This document shows, piece by piece, positions 16,323-26,025 of a stretch of 64,000 nt of DNA. The notes below the pieces were generated by a model, which had not been told where the DNA came from, did no database searches, and was given only the letters and a program-made list of their open reading frames with translations. The first letter of the stretch is position 1, and every line of letters begins with the position of its first letter. This DNA comes from JBFMFH01 sp040752275 (lineage in GTDB: Bacteria; Acidobacteriota; Vicinamibacteria; Vicinamibacterales; JAKQTR01), in contig JBFMFH010000121.1 of assembly GCA_040752275.1 (NCBI GenBank), positions 26,018-90,017 of the forward strand. The letters are read 5' to 3'. Made by a program: the position numbers and the translations under genes.

Positions 16323-18953
16323 GTGGGTCTGACGACGCTCGTGCGCAAGCTGTTCGGCCGCGATCAGTGGCGGCCGCTCATCGCCCAGCGCGATACGAAG
16401 GCCGCGCTGCGCCTCTCGTACCTCGCATTCAAGGACCTCATCACCTCGAACGACGAGCTGCTCGAAATCGTGGCCGACATCGAGCAGAAGCTGGAGACGG
16501 GCTCCCCCTTCGGGATGACCTACGTCCGGTTCCGGGCCGTCGCCTGCGCGACCCACACCTACCGGATGATTCTCTGCCTGGACAAGCTGTCCGCCCGGCG
16601 GTACCAAGAACTGCATTTCGTCTTTGCGGGCATCCAGAAGGCCATCGAGCCCCTGCTCTCCGGCACCCGTCCCGCCCACGCCACGTGTCCGCTCGTCCTT
16701 CGTCTGTCGGACATCGACGCCACCAGTGCAGACGACGCCGGCGGCAAGGCGGCGAACGTGGCCGAGGTGCGCAACCGGGCGAGGCTGCCGGTCCCCGACG
16801 GGTTCGTCGTGTCGACGACGGCCTTCGCCGCCTTCCTGGCTCACGAACAGCTCGGCGAGGACATTCGCGCGAAGCACGACGGCCTGGCGCCCGACGACCA
16901 GCAGTCCCTCCACGACGTGAGCGAAGAGCTGCAGGCGCTCATTTCGGCGCACCGCGTGCCCGGCCGCCTCGTGCAGTCCATCCTGGGCGCCTACGACGAT
17001 CTCGCCGCCCGTTGTGGCACCAACCCGCGCGTGTCGGTGCGATCGAGCGCCGTGGGAGAGGACGGCGAGTTCTCCTTCGCAGGGCAGTACACCAGCGTAT
17101 TGAACGTGGGGCGCGACGGCCTCGTCGATGCCTACCGCCGGGTGGTGGCCAGCCTCTATACGCCGCGCGCCATCTTCTACCGGGCGATACACGGCATCCC
17201 GGACGAACAGGCGGCCATGGCCGTGCTGTGCATGGTACAGATCGACTCGGTCGCCAGCGGCGTGGCCTGTTCGGTCGACCCGGGCCGGCCGGACGCAGGC
17301 ACGCTGCTCATCACGGGGGCCTGGGGCCTCGGCATCACGACCGTCGGGGGGTCGGTCAGCCCCGACGTGTGGGAGGTGGCGCGCGCGGCGGGTACGCCCG
17401 TTCTTCGCGCCCGCCTCGGCGTCAAGGACACGCGCGCCGACGCCAGTCCGGAGGGGGGCGTCGGCTTTCTCGAACTGCCGGAGTCCGTCACGTCGACCTA
17501 CTGTCTCACCGACACCCAGGTGCGCGACCTGGCGGCCATCGTCCTCGCGGCCGAGGCCCACTACGGCAAGCCACAGGAGGTGGAATGGGCCCTGGACCGG
17601 GCCGGCCGCTTCGTCCTGCTGCAATCGCGGCCGCTGCACGTCCGCGCCGTCCCGGCAGCCGTGACCGATCTCGACGGCCACGCGGACGGGCATGCCCTGA
17701 TTCTTACGGGGGCGTCGGCCTCGGCGGGGTGCGCGTCGGGGCCCGTCTACCACATGTCCGAGTCGGACGACACGTCGCGGTTCCCCGACAGGGCAGTGCT
17801 CGTGGCCCGGCACTCGTCGCCCAAGTACGTCAAGGTGATGGCGCGCGCGGCGGCCATCATCACGGACATCGGGGCCACCACCGGCCACATGGCCTCGCTA
17901 GCCCGGGAGTTCGGGGTGCCCGCCGTGCTCGACACGCGGTCCGCGACGACGACGCTCGAGCCGGGACAGGTCGTCACGGTCGATGCCAACCGGGGGGCGG
18001 TCTACGAGGGACGGGTCGACTGCCTGTTGTCGGGCTCGGCGGCAGCACCGGCCCGGACGATGACAGGTACACCGACCTATGCGATCCTCCGCCAGGTGGC
18101 GGATCGCATCGCGCCCTTGACGCTGACCGATCCGAAGAGCGTGAGCTTCCGGCCCGATCAGTGTCGTACCTTCCACGACATCGCCCGCTTCGCCCATGAG
18201 AAGGCCTTCGGCGAGATGTTCAGGATGAGCGATCGCGTGGCCGACGTGTCGCATCGAGCCGTCAGGCTGGCGGAGCGGCTGCCCTTCGAGCTCCATCTGA
18301 TCGACATCGGCGGCGGCATTGCCCAGAGTTCCCCAGGCGAGCCCGCGGTCAGGGCGGCGGCGATCGTGTCGGAGCCGATGGCGGCTCTGCTGCGGGGCAT
18401 GATGAACCCGCAGCTGCGCTGGTGGGAGCCGCGGGGCATCTCGCTCTCCGGCTTCTTCGCGGTGGCGACCGAGGCGATGATGAACCCGGCCCACGATGCG
18501 GACCAGCGCCGATTGGGCGACAAGAGCTACGCGATCGTCGCCGAGTCGTACTGCAACTTCAGCTCGCGCATCGGCTACCATTTCGCCGCCGTGGATGCGT
18601 ACTGTACCGATTCGCTCTCCAGGAACTACGTGAGCTTCCGTTTCAAGGGCGGCGCCGCCGATGACGCCCGGCGTGCGCGGCGTTGCGCCCTCATCGGGGA
18701 GGTCCTCAAGAAGCTCGACTTCCAGACCGACCGCCGGGGCGATCTGGTGAACGCCCGCCTCCGCAAGTACCCGCGCGAGGCGCTTCTGGAACGCCTCGAT
18801 CTGGTCGGCCGGCTCATCGTCGCCACCAGACAGCTCGACATGCGGATGGGACGCGGCACTCCGGTTGATTGGTTCGTCCAGGCGTTCTTCGCCGGCAACT
18901 ACCTCTTCGACCCGGAGCAGGGCCGGGCCGCGGCCGGAGGGTCTCCGCCGTGA
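16323..18953 (+). CDS. PEP-synthase-like phosphotransfer protein, copy 1
   Basis: The 876-residue protein has four parts: an N-terminal helical region (about 1-110), a PEP-synthase-type ATP-grasp domain with VSVRSSAVGEDGEFSFAGQY near residue 240, a phosphohistidine domain with ATTGHMASLAREFGVPAV (His522), and a C-terminal region of about 300 residues. That region has CRTFHDIARFAHEKA, IDIGGG, NYVSFRFKGGAA and RQLDMRM. I cannot find the pyruvate-binding barrel or catalytic Cys of true PEP synthase, so the phosphate acceptor is unknown. I chose the GTG at 16323; the frame stays open further upstream inside RR1. It overlaps copy 2 by GTGA. Confidence 0.85.
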   Translation: MGLTTLVRKLFGRDQWRPLIAQRDTKAALRLSYLAFKDLITSNDELLEIVADIEQKLETGSPFGMTYVRFRAVACATHTYRMILCLDKLSARRYQELHFVFAGIQKAIEPLLSGTRPAHATCPLVLRLSDIDATSADDAGGKAANVAEVRNRARLPVPDGFVVSTTAFAAFLAHEQLGEDIRAKHDGLAPDDQQSLHDVSEELQALISAHRVPGRLVQSILGAYDDLAARCGTNPRVSVRSSAVGEDGEFSFAGQYTSVLNVGRDGLVDAYRRVVASLYTPRAIFYRAIHGIPDEQAAMAVLCMVQIDSVASGVACSVDPGRPDAGTLLITGAWGLGITTVGGSVSPDVWEVARAAGTPVLRARLGVKDTRADASPEGGVGFLELPESVTSTYCLTDTQVRDLAAIVLAAEAHYGKPQEVEWALDRAGRFVLLQSRPLHVRAVPAAVTDLDGHADGHALILTGASASAGCASGPVYHMSESDDTSRFPDRAVLVARHSSPKYVKVMARAAAIITDIGATTGHMASLAREFGVPAVLDTRSATTTLEPGQVVTVDANRGAVYEGRVDCLLSGSAAAPARTMTGTPTYAILRQVADRIAPLTLTDPKSVSFRPDQCRTFHDIARFAHEKAFGEMFRMSDRVADVSHRAVRLAERLPFELHLIDIGGGIAQSSPGEPAVRAAAIVSEPMAALLRGMMNPQLRWWEPRGISLSGFFAVATEAMMNPAHDADQRRLGDKSYAIVAESYCNFSSRIGYHFAAVDAYCTDSLSRNYVSFRFKGGAADDARRARRCALIGEVLKKLDFQTDRRGDLVNARLRKYPREALLERLDLVGRLIVATRQLDMRMGRGTPVDWFVQAFFAGNYLFDPEQGRAAAGGSPP

Positions 18954-21517
18954 GGATCGAGACGCTGGCCGACCGGCTGCGATCGCTGCGCCGCGCACCC
19001 CGGGTGCGGGCGGGCGTCCGGGAGAAGTACGCCGCCCTGAGCAGGCTCACCGCAGCCAACAACGCGGCGCTGGAGCTCGTCGCGGATCTCCAGCGCTCGG
19101 CCACCGGCGAGTTCGTCTTCGATGCCAACTACCTGCGTACGGCGTCGGATCGGGCCCTGGCTTACGGGCGCGAGGTCGTCGAGGCGCTCGATATTCTGTC
19201 GGACGGACGTGAGCGCAGGCTCGGCGCGCTTCTCGAGCGCCTGTCCGCCGAGATCGGAAACGTGCTGCGTGACGACCGAAGCATCCCGGAGGGTCCCTAC
19301 GTCCTCGACTTCAGCCGGATGAAGGGGGTCCCGGCGGACCTGCTCGGGGCCAAGGTGCGGCGCCTCGCGGAAATCCGCCTCGACGTGGGCGTGCCGGTGC
19401 CCGACGGCTTCGCCGTCACGAGCGCGGCCTGTCACGCGCTGCTGGTTCAGTCCGGATTGTGGGCGTCGATCCAGGCCACCATCCGCAGCCTCACGCTAAT
19501 CGACAAGGCACGCCTGGCCCGCGCCAGCGGCGACATCCGAGCCCGCATCCTCGACACGCCGTGGCCTCGGGCCGTGGCGGCCGCCGTCCTCGAGGCATAC
19601 GATGGGCTCGTCGCGCGGGCCGGACGCGAGTCGCCGCTGGTGTCGGTGCGGTCGAGCGCCGCCGACGAGGACGGCGAGTTCAGCTTCGCGGGCCAGTACG
19701 TCTCGGTCCTGAACGTCGACCGGAGCCGCCTCTTGCAGGCGTGCAGTGAGGTCGTTGCCAGTCAGTTCGGACCGCGCGCGGTCGTCTACTACAAGTCCCG
19801 GGGCCTCGAGAGCGCCCACCACCCCATGGCGATCGGCATCGTGCTGATGATCGACGCCCTCGCGAGCGGCGTGCTCTACACCCGGTCTCCCGAGCGGCCA
19901 GGCGAGCAGACGATGCTCATCACCGGCACGTGGGGTCTCGGCCCGTCCACGGCTGACGGTACCGTAAGCCCCGACGTCATCCGTGTGTCGGCGAGACCCG
20001 GGCACGATATCGTCAGCTCGACCATCGCCCTCAAGCCTCGCATGCTGCTCACCCGCGAGGGCGGAGGCGTCATCGAGGTCGACGTGCCGGGCTGGATGCG
20101 CGAGCAGCCGTGCCTGACCCGGGCGCAGGTCGGGATGCTCGCGGCGTACGGATCGCGCCTCGAACGTCACTACGGCGGTCCTCAGGACGTCGAGTGGGCG
20201 GTCGACCGGGCTGAGCGGGTCCTGGTGCTGCAGTCACGCCCGCTGCGCACCGAGGAGCCACGTGCCTCGGCTCCGCTCCACGAACTGCGCAAGGGCCTGC
20301 CTCTGTTGCTCTCCGGCGGCATCATCGCGTCGACGGGCGTTGCTGCCGGGCCCGTTTCCGTGGTGGACGACACCGGGCCCTTCGACGTGCCGGCGGGAGC
20401 CGTGGTCGTGTCGCGGGCTGCGGTGCCGGCTCTCGCCGAAGTCGCGGATCGCGCGTCGGCCTTCGTGACCGAGGTCGGGTCGGTCGCCTGCCACCTGGCC
20501 ACCGTGGCGCGCGAGTTCCGCATCCCGACCATCGTCAACGCGGATGGCGCCAGGGCCGCGCTCAGGCCCGGTCAGGTCGTGACGGTCGACGCCGAGATGG
20601 GCCACGTCTACGAGGGGCGCATCGACGCGCTCCTGGCACTGACCGGAGCCAGGCAGCCCGATCGCGCGATGCTGCAGAGTCCGCTGTTCCGCAGGCTGGG
20701 ATCGGTCCTGTCTCTCCTGGCGCCCCTGCACCTGACCGATCCGAGGAGCCGGGACTTCAAGGCGTCCGGCTGCCAGACGCTGCACGACCTGCTGCGCTAC
20801 GCGCACGAACGGGCCGTGCAGGAGATGTTCGTCGCGGGAGGCGAAGTGGCCGAGCTCGGCGCGTCCGTGAAGCTGGCCAGCGATCTGCCGCTCGACTTCT
20901 TCCTGGTGGACTTGGGCGGCGGCCTGGCGGGTGCGGGAGACGAGGACACCGTGACGCCGGAGGCGTTCCGCTGCCGACCGCTCCGGGCGATCTGGGCGGG
21001 GCTCGTCGCTGCGCCGTGGGCCGGTGGACCGGCTGTGGGCTTGGCGAGCCTGGGCTCTCTCCTCGTCACCGGCCTCTCGCGCCGCGAGCCGGCCGGCGGG
21101 CCTGAGGCCAACTACGTGCTCGTCACGGATAGCTACGTGAACATCAGCTTCCGGTTCGGGTTCCACTTCGCCCGAATCGACGCGTCGCTGTCGCAGGACT
21201 TCCGGACGAACTACGCCAGCGTGGTGTTTCACGGAGGAGCCGCCGGCGCAGGCGGCCGCGAGCGGCGGCTGGACTTCATCGCCGGCGTGCTCGCCTCACG
21301 TCCGTGGACCGTCAGCCGCCGCGGCGACGCGCTGTTCGGTCGGGCGGACAACCTGCCGGACGCGGAGCTGTCGAAGGAACTCGAGACGCTCGGCCGTCTG
21401 CTGGTCGTGACGCGGCAGCTCGACACCAGACTCGCCGACGACGAGGCGACGGCGCGTGCCGTGGCAGCGTTCGGCGCGGGCGATGACAGCCTGGGCCTCG
21501 ACGTCACGGACGCGTGA
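18950..21517 (+). CDS. PEP-synthase-like phosphotransfer protein, copy 2
   Basis: This 855-residue paralogue of copy 1 has ATP-grasp residues in VSVRSSAADEDGEFSFAGQY and a phosphohistidine motif VACHLATVAREFRIPTIV (His515). The shared C-terminal domain shows CQTLHDLLRYAHERA, VDLGGG and NYASVVFHGGAA. The C-terminal domain is the most divergent of the five. The start is GTG at 18950, overlapping the copy 1 stop as GTGA with GGAGGG 8 bases upstream, so the two are translationally coupled and may form a hetero-oligomer. Histidine kinase 2 begins 9 bases after its stop. Confidence 0.85.
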   Translation: MRIETLADRLRSLRRAPRVRAGVREKYAALSRLTAANNAALELVADLQRSATGEFVFDANYLRTASDRALAYGREVVEALDILSDGRERRLGALLERLSAEIGNVLRDDRSIPEGPYVLDFSRMKGVPADLLGAKVRRLAEIRLDVGVPVPDGFAVTSAACHALLVQSGLWASIQATIRSLTLIDKARLARASGDIRARILDTPWPRAVAAAVLEAYDGLVARAGRESPLVSVRSSAADEDGEFSFAGQYVSVLNVDRSRLLQACSEVVASQFGPRAVVYYKSRGLESAHHPMAIGIVLMIDALASGVLYTRSPERPGEQTMLITGTWGLGPSTADGTVSPDVIRVSARPGHDIVSSTIALKPRMLLTREGGGVIEVDVPGWMREQPCLTRAQVGMLAAYGSRLERHYGGPQDVEWAVDRAERVLVLQSRPLRTEEPRASAPLHELRKGLPLLLSGGIIASTGVAAGPVSVVDDTGPFDVPAGAVVVSRAAVPALAEVADRASAFVTEVGSVACHLATVAREFRIPTIVNADGARAALRPGQVVTVDAEMGHVYEGRIDALLALTGARQPDRAMLQSPLFRRLGSVLSLLAPLHLTDPRSRDFKASGCQTLHDLLRYAHERAVQEMFVAGGEVAELGASVKLASDLPLDFFLVDLGGGLAGAGDEDTVTPEAFRCRPLRAIWAGLVAAPWAGGPAVGLASLGSLLVTGLSRREPAGGPEANYVLVTDSYVNISFRFGFHFARIDASLSQDFRTNYASVVFHGGAAGAGGRERRLDFIAGVLASRPWTVSRRGDALFGRADNLPDAELSKELETLGRLLVVTRQLDTRLADDEATARAVAAFGAGDDSLGLDVTDA

Positions 21518-21526
21518 GGAACCGGT

Positions 21527-23356
21527 ATGCGGTGGGATCACAATCGGCGCATCGTTCCCCTGGTCGGCATGGTCGCGGCGGCGGCGCTGCTCGTGGCGGC
21601 CTTCATCCAGGGACTGCTGTCCTTCGGCCAGGTGCGAGGCGTCGTCGCGGAGGAGTTCAACGCCCAGCAACTCGTGCTCGCGCGGAACCTGTCGATGTTG
21701 ATCCGCCAGGACCTGAGCTTCCTGGAACGGGAGCTGCTGGTCTTGAGCCAGCTGCCCTGCACCGGGAACGCCGCGCCCGCATGGGCCAGCCGGATGCGCA
21801 ACGCGATGACGTCCATCGGAGACGGGAAGGTGATCGACGTCCGCTGCATCGACGCGTCCGGTACCACCGCGCGGATCGTGGCGGCCTCCGGGGAGGAGCG
21901 CATCGAGCAGTCTGACTTCGTGTCGGCCGCGCCGTTCGAGTGGGCCATGCACCCCGGACGGCGTGGCGAGGTACTGGTCGTACCCTCGCGACAGCCGGTC
22001 GGGCTGGCACAGCACGAACTGACGCTGATCATGGCGACCGGGCAGTACTCGCCTCCCGTGGGGCCCGAGGGCCCGAAGCCCCCTGCCCCCGCGGGCGTCA
22101 TCATGTTCGCGGTGGACGCGCCCGCGCTCGCGCGGCGGTTCACGGCCGAGGCGAGGTCCGGGACGACCGGCTACGCATGGGTCATCGATGACGAGGGGAT
22201 CTTCCTGGCGCACCCGATGGCGGATTTCATCGGCAAGAACGCCTTCACCGCCCGGCACGAGCGGGATCCACACCTCGGGTTCGAGGGCATCAACGTCATC
22301 ATGCGCGACCACATGCTGCGCGGCGAGGAAGGCGTGGGCGAATACGAGTCCGGGTGGCACCGCCAGGAAGTAGGGCCGGTGCAGAAGCTGATTGGCTACA
22401 GTCCGATCCGGCTCGGGCCGACGAGGTCGGCGTTGAGGTGGTCCGTGGCGGTCGTGGCCCCGACGAGCGAGGTCCAGGGCATGGTCCGCGCGCTGTTCCT
22501 GCGCCAGTTGTTCGTGCAGTCCGCCATCGCGCTCGCCATCCTGGCGGGCAGCGTCTCGCTGCTGCGCCGCGAGCGGTACTGGTCGCAGCTGCAGAAACAG
22601 AAGGAACGGCAGATCAACTTGAACTCGCGTCTCGCGGCCCTGGGCACGCTGGCGGCCGGCGTCGCCCACGAAGTCAACAACCCGATTGCCATTATCCTCG
22701 GGTTCACGGACCTCCTGCGCGAGCAGACGCCGAAGGACTCACCTTCGTCGGAGCCGCTCGAGATCATCGAACGGCAGGCCACGGCCTGCAAGCGGATCGT
22801 CGAGAACCTCGGGCGATTCGCCCGCGGGCCGGCCGGGGGCGGTGAAACCACGGATCTGAATGTCGAACTGCAGCGGGTACTGGCCATCGTGGGCAATACG
22901 CTGCTCACCGAGAAGATCCAGTGCGCGCTCGATCTCGAGGAGTCCGTGCCACTCGTGCGCGGCGACCCGCAGGGCATCCAGCAGGTTCTGCTGAACCTGA
23001 TCACCAACGCGCGTGCGGCCATGAAGTCGGGCGGCACGCTGACCCTGCGGACGAGGCGGGAGGGTGGATCCGTGCGAATGGAGATCTCGGACACCGGTCA
23101 TGGGATTCCGTCACCGGTCCTCGAGCGCATCTTCGATCCGTTCTTCACCACCAAGGCGGCGGGCGAAGGTACGGGCCTGGGGCTGTTCATCAGCCACGGC
23201 ATCATCCAGGAAGCCGGCGGCACGATGGCCGTCGAGAGCCGGGCAGAAACGGACGTCGGCCGGGCCGAGTCCGGCACGACCGTCCGGGTGTCGCTGCCGG
23301 TAGCGCCGTCCTCGGAGGGCGCCGACTCGGGGCAAGCCGGTCCAGCCGGAAAGTGA
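21527..23356 (+). CDS. Sensor histidine kinase 2 with Cache-like sensor
   Basis: The 609-residue membrane kinase has an N-terminal helix (about residues 11-33), a large extracytoplasmic domain of roughly 270 residues with features of a double Cache sensor (for example GYAWVIDDEGIFLAHPM), and a second helix near residue 330. The kinase core follows with LGTLAAGVAHEVNNPIAIIL, NLITNARAAMKSGG, DTGHGIPSPV and GEGTGLGLFI. Such sensors bind small molecules outside the membrane. The gene starts 9 bases after PEP-synthase-like copy 2 and ends 12 bases before RR2, so all three are probably co-transcribed. Confidence 0.9.
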   Translation: MRWDHNRRIVPLVGMVAAAALLVAAFIQGLLSFGQVRGVVAEEFNAQQLVLARNLSMLIRQDLSFLERELLVLSQLPCTGNAAPAWASRMRNAMTSIGDGKVIDVRCIDASGTTARIVAASGEERIEQSDFVSAAPFEWAMHPGRRGEVLVVPSRQPVGLAQHELTLIMATGQYSPPVGPEGPKPPAPAGVIMFAVDAPALARRFTAEARSGTTGYAWVIDDEGIFLAHPMADFIGKNAFTARHERDPHLGFEGINVIMRDHMLRGEEGVGEYESGWHRQEVGPVQKLIGYSPIRLGPTRSALRWSVAVVAPTSEVQGMVRALFLRQLFVQSAIALAILAGSVSLLRRERYWSQLQKQKERQINLNSRLAALGTLAAGVAHEVNNPIAIILGFTDLLREQTPKDSPSSEPLEIIERQATACKRIVENLGRFARGPAGGGETTDLNVELQRVLAIVGNTLLTEKIQCALDLEESVPLVRGDPQGIQQVLLNLITNARAAMKSGGTLTLRTRREGGSVRMEISDTGHGIPSPVLERIFDPFFTTKAAGEGTGLGLFISHGIIQEAGGTMAVESRAETDVGRAESGTTVRVSLPVAPSSEGADSGQAGPAGK

Positions 23357-23368
23357 GGTCACAACACC

Positions 23369-23779
23369 GTGGGCGAGACGATTCTTGTTCTCGATGACGA
23401 ACTCGACATGCTGCGGCTGCTGGAGACGATCATCACCAGCCGCACCGGCCACTCGGTCGTCACGACCAACAATCCCCTTGAGCTGGAGGATCTGATGGCA
23501 GCCAGCCCGCCGTCGCTCGTGATCTCCGATCTGAAGATGCTCGGGCGGGACGGCCTGGAAGTGATCGAGACGGCACACCGGATCGATCCGACCCTGCCGG
23601 TTGTCATCATCACGGCGTACGGCAGCCTCGAATCGGCGGAAGAGGCGATCCGCCAGGGCGCGTACGACTACATCACCAAGCCCTTCCGAAAGGAACAGGT
23701 GCTGATTGCGATCGAGCGGGCGCTCGAATGGCGGCATCTCACGCGGGAGAACCTGCGGCTGAAACAGGGGACCGCGTGA
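23369..23779 (+). CDS. Receiver-only response regulator 2
   Basis: The 136-residue single receiver domain resembles NtrC-type receivers. It has ILVLDDELDML, phosphoacceptor region LVISDLKMLGRDGLEV, switch IITAYGS and the Lys in DYITKPFRKEQV. The start is GTG at 23369, with GAGGT 9 bases upstream. It follows histidine kinase 2 by 12 bases and is its likely partner. No output domain is present. Confidence 0.9.
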   Translation: MGETILVLDDELDMLRLLETIITSRTGHSVVTTNNPLELEDLMAASPPSLVISDLKMLGRDGLEVIETAHRIDPTLPVVIITAYGSLESAEEAIRQGAYDYITKPFRKEQVLIAIERALEWRHLTRENLRLKQGTA

Positions 23780-23947
23780 GGCGAGGTCCCCGTCCTCAAG
23801 ACTCGCGGCCCAGCGGAGGACGGCCGCTGCTGCGGGGATGAAGACCCGAGGCTCAACCAACGAGGCACGCGCGAGGAGGCGGGGTCGTCTGACCCGGAGC
23901 CTGTGGTAGGATGCCCTCGATCGGTGGCCCCCGGACGGAGCGGACTC

Positions 23948-24346
23948 ATGGTGAATTCACCGCTACGGGTGCTGGTCATCGACGACGAGGCGATCGTCGG
24001 CAAGCGCCTGCTACTGGCCCTGACTGACAGCGGGTATGACGTGGAGGTGTTTGTCGATCCGAAGCAGGCGCTGGGCCGACTGGCAGAACGTTCGTTCGAC
24101 ATCGTCGTGACCGACGTGCGCATGCAGGACGTCGACGGCATTCAGATTCTCGAAGCCGTGGCCGCCCAATCGCCCGCCACCAAGGTGATCATGATCACGG
24201 CCTATGCGACCATCGAGGTTGCCCACGAGGCCATCGCGAAGGGTGTGTTCGACTTCATCCCGAAACCGTTCAAGGTCAGCGAGTTCTTGGACGTGATGTC
24301 GAAGGCGTCGGCAGCCATTCGTGCGGAATCGCCCGCGCCCGTCTGA
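23948..24346 (+). CDS. Receiver-only response regulator 3
   Basis: This 132-residue receiver has VLVIDDEAIVGKRLL, phosphoacceptor IVVTDVRMQDVDGIQI, switch MITAYAT and Lys in DFIPKPFKVSEF. It is separated from RR2 by 168 bases with no clear gene and lies 57 bases before histidine kinase 3, which is the likelier partner. I chose the ATG at 23948 (GGAG 7 bases upstream) because it begins just before the conserved fold. Like the other four receivers here it lacks an effector domain. Confidence 0.88.
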   Translation: MVNSPLRVLVIDDEAIVGKRLLLALTDSGYDVEVFVDPKQALGRLAERSFDIVVTDVRMQDVDGIQILEAVAAQSPATKVIMITAYATIEVAHEAIAKGVFDFIPKPFKVSEFLDVMSKASAAIRAESPAPV

Positions 24347-24403
24347 TCATGCGAGTGATGTGCCGGCGTCGCGGCAGCCAGCGACCGCCGGCCCCAGGGG
24401 GCC

Positions 24404-26017
24404 ATGGCACACAACGTGCGGGCACCGGACGCCTCTACGACGCCGGCCCTGGACGCGCACCCGGTGTCCGGCGCGGCTGAGTTCGCCGATGCCATCCCGT
24501 CGGCTGACGACCGGCTGCAGGAAGCCGCACGGCGCGCCCTCCTCGAGCGTCCGAGTGTCAGCATTCGCGCCAGGATCGCCCTCGCCTTCTTGCTGCTGCT
24601 GGCGTTGAGCGGCGGGAGCGTGCTGGCCTCCTGGTTCTTGCTCTCCCAGGCACAGCGGAAGCTCGATCTGCTCGTCGTCGTGGATCGCCTGACCATCGAA
24701 GTGCAACAGGCCCGGCGCTTCGAGAAGAACTACCTGCTGTACGGCACGAACCTGGCGGACGCCCTCGAGCACGCGCGCCAGGCCAGTGAGTTGCTGGCTG
24801 CCCACCTGGCGGGTGGCGAACGGGATCCGGCCCTGAGCGAGCGTACGCTGGCCACACTGGCGCGCGACCTCGGCCAGTACGAGGATCTGCTCACGTCACT
24901 GGCTCGTGGAGCCCACGACCCGACAGTATCGACGGCGGCGCAGGACCGCGATGAGTTGGTTGCGCGCGTCCGGGACCGCGGCGCGCGCACGACCTCCGAT
25001 GTCCTCCAGATGGCCGCTGACGAACGCCGTTCGGTCCAGGACACACTCAACGTCGCGAAGCGGATTCCCCTCGTGCTGCTTGCGGTCACCCTTGTGCTGG
25101 CCGTGTATGTCGCCAACTTCCTCGGCCGCCAGATTGTCGGACCGCTCACCCGCTTCGTCGACGTCACGCAACGGATTGCCTCCGGCGACTTCACGCCGCT
25201 GATGCCGGCCCGCCGCTATCGCGACGAATTCTCGAATCTGTCGCTCGCCATCAACCGCATGCTGCAGGAACTCGAACACCGCTACCAGGTCATGGTCGAG
25301 TCCCACAAGCTCCGCGCGGTCGGGACGCTGACGGCCGGTATCGCGCACGAACTGAACAACCCGCTCAACAACATCACGCTCACCGCGTCGACGCTGAGGC
25401 AGTTCCACTCCAAGCTCGACGAGCCGCAGCGCCTCGAGATGCTGGACGAGCTCGTGGCCGAGGCCGATCGATCCCAGAAGATCGTCCGCAACCTGCTCGA
25501 CTTCACACGGCAGACCGAAACGGCGATCGAACCGTTGAACCTGCGCAGCCTGATTCAGGACGTGGTCGGTCTTGCGCAGAACCAAGTGAAGCTGCATGGG
25601 TGCACGCTGGAGCTCCACGTCCCCCCTGACCTGCCGGCCATCCACGGGGATCGCAACCTGCTTCGCCAGGTGTTCCTGAACCTGCTGCTCAACGCGCTGG
25701 ATGCCATCGACAAGGGCGGCCGGATCCAGGTCACGGCCGACGCCGGTCGCGAGCCTGGCTTTGTCGTCACCGATGTGGCCGACAACGGCACAGGGATCCC
25801 GCCGCACATGATCGGAGCGATCTTCGATCCGTTCTTCACCACGAAGGCGACCGGCAAGGGAACCGGCCTTGGCCTGTCGATGTCCAGGGGTATCGTGCGG
25901 CAGCACGGTGGCGACATCCGGGTCCGAAGCAGGCCCGGGGCAGGCTCGACCTTCAGCGTCCTGCTGCCGTCCACGCAAGTGGAGGCACAGATCCCAGCTG
26001 GCGCTCGCGTCCCGTAG
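24404..26017 (+). CDS. Sensor histidine kinase 3 with HAMP domain
   Basis: The 537-residue kinase has a long soluble N-terminus (about 50 residues), a membrane helix near 55-75, a helical extracytoplasmic domain of about 140 residues, a second helix (IPLVLLAVTLVLAVYVANFL) and a HAMP linker. The core has VGTLTAGIAHELNNPLNNIT, LNLLLNALDAIDKGG, DNGTGIPPHM and GKGTGLGLSM. The four-helix-like sensor with FEKNYLLYG near residue 108 resembles sensors of small ligands or redox state. It converges on TSUP3, with only 8 bases between stops. Confidence 0.9.
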   Translation: MAHNVRAPDASTTPALDAHPVSGAAEFADAIPSADDRLQEAARRALLERPSVSIRARIALAFLLLLALSGGSVLASWFLLSQAQRKLDLLVVVDRLTIEVQQARRFEKNYLLYGTNLADALEHARQASELLAAHLAGGERDPALSERTLATLARDLGQYEDLLTSLARGAHDPTVSTAAQDRDELVARVRDRGARTTSDVLQMAADERRSVQDTLNVAKRIPLVLLAVTLVLAVYVANFLGRQIVGPLTRFVDVTQRIASGDFTPLMPARRYRDEFSNLSLAINRMLQELEHRYQVMVESHKLRAVGTLTAGIAHELNNPLNNITLTASTLRQFHSKLDEPQRLEMLDELVAEADRSQKIVRNLLDFTRQTETAIEPLNLRSLIQDVVGLAQNQVKLHGCTLELHVPPDLPAIHGDRNLLRQVFLNLLLNALDAIDKGGRIQVTADAGREPGFVVTDVADNGTGIPPHMIGAIFDPFFTTKATGKGTGLGLSMSRGIVRQHGGDIRVRSRPGAGSTFSVLLPSTQVEAQIPAGARVP

Positions 26018-26025
26018 CGGGTGGG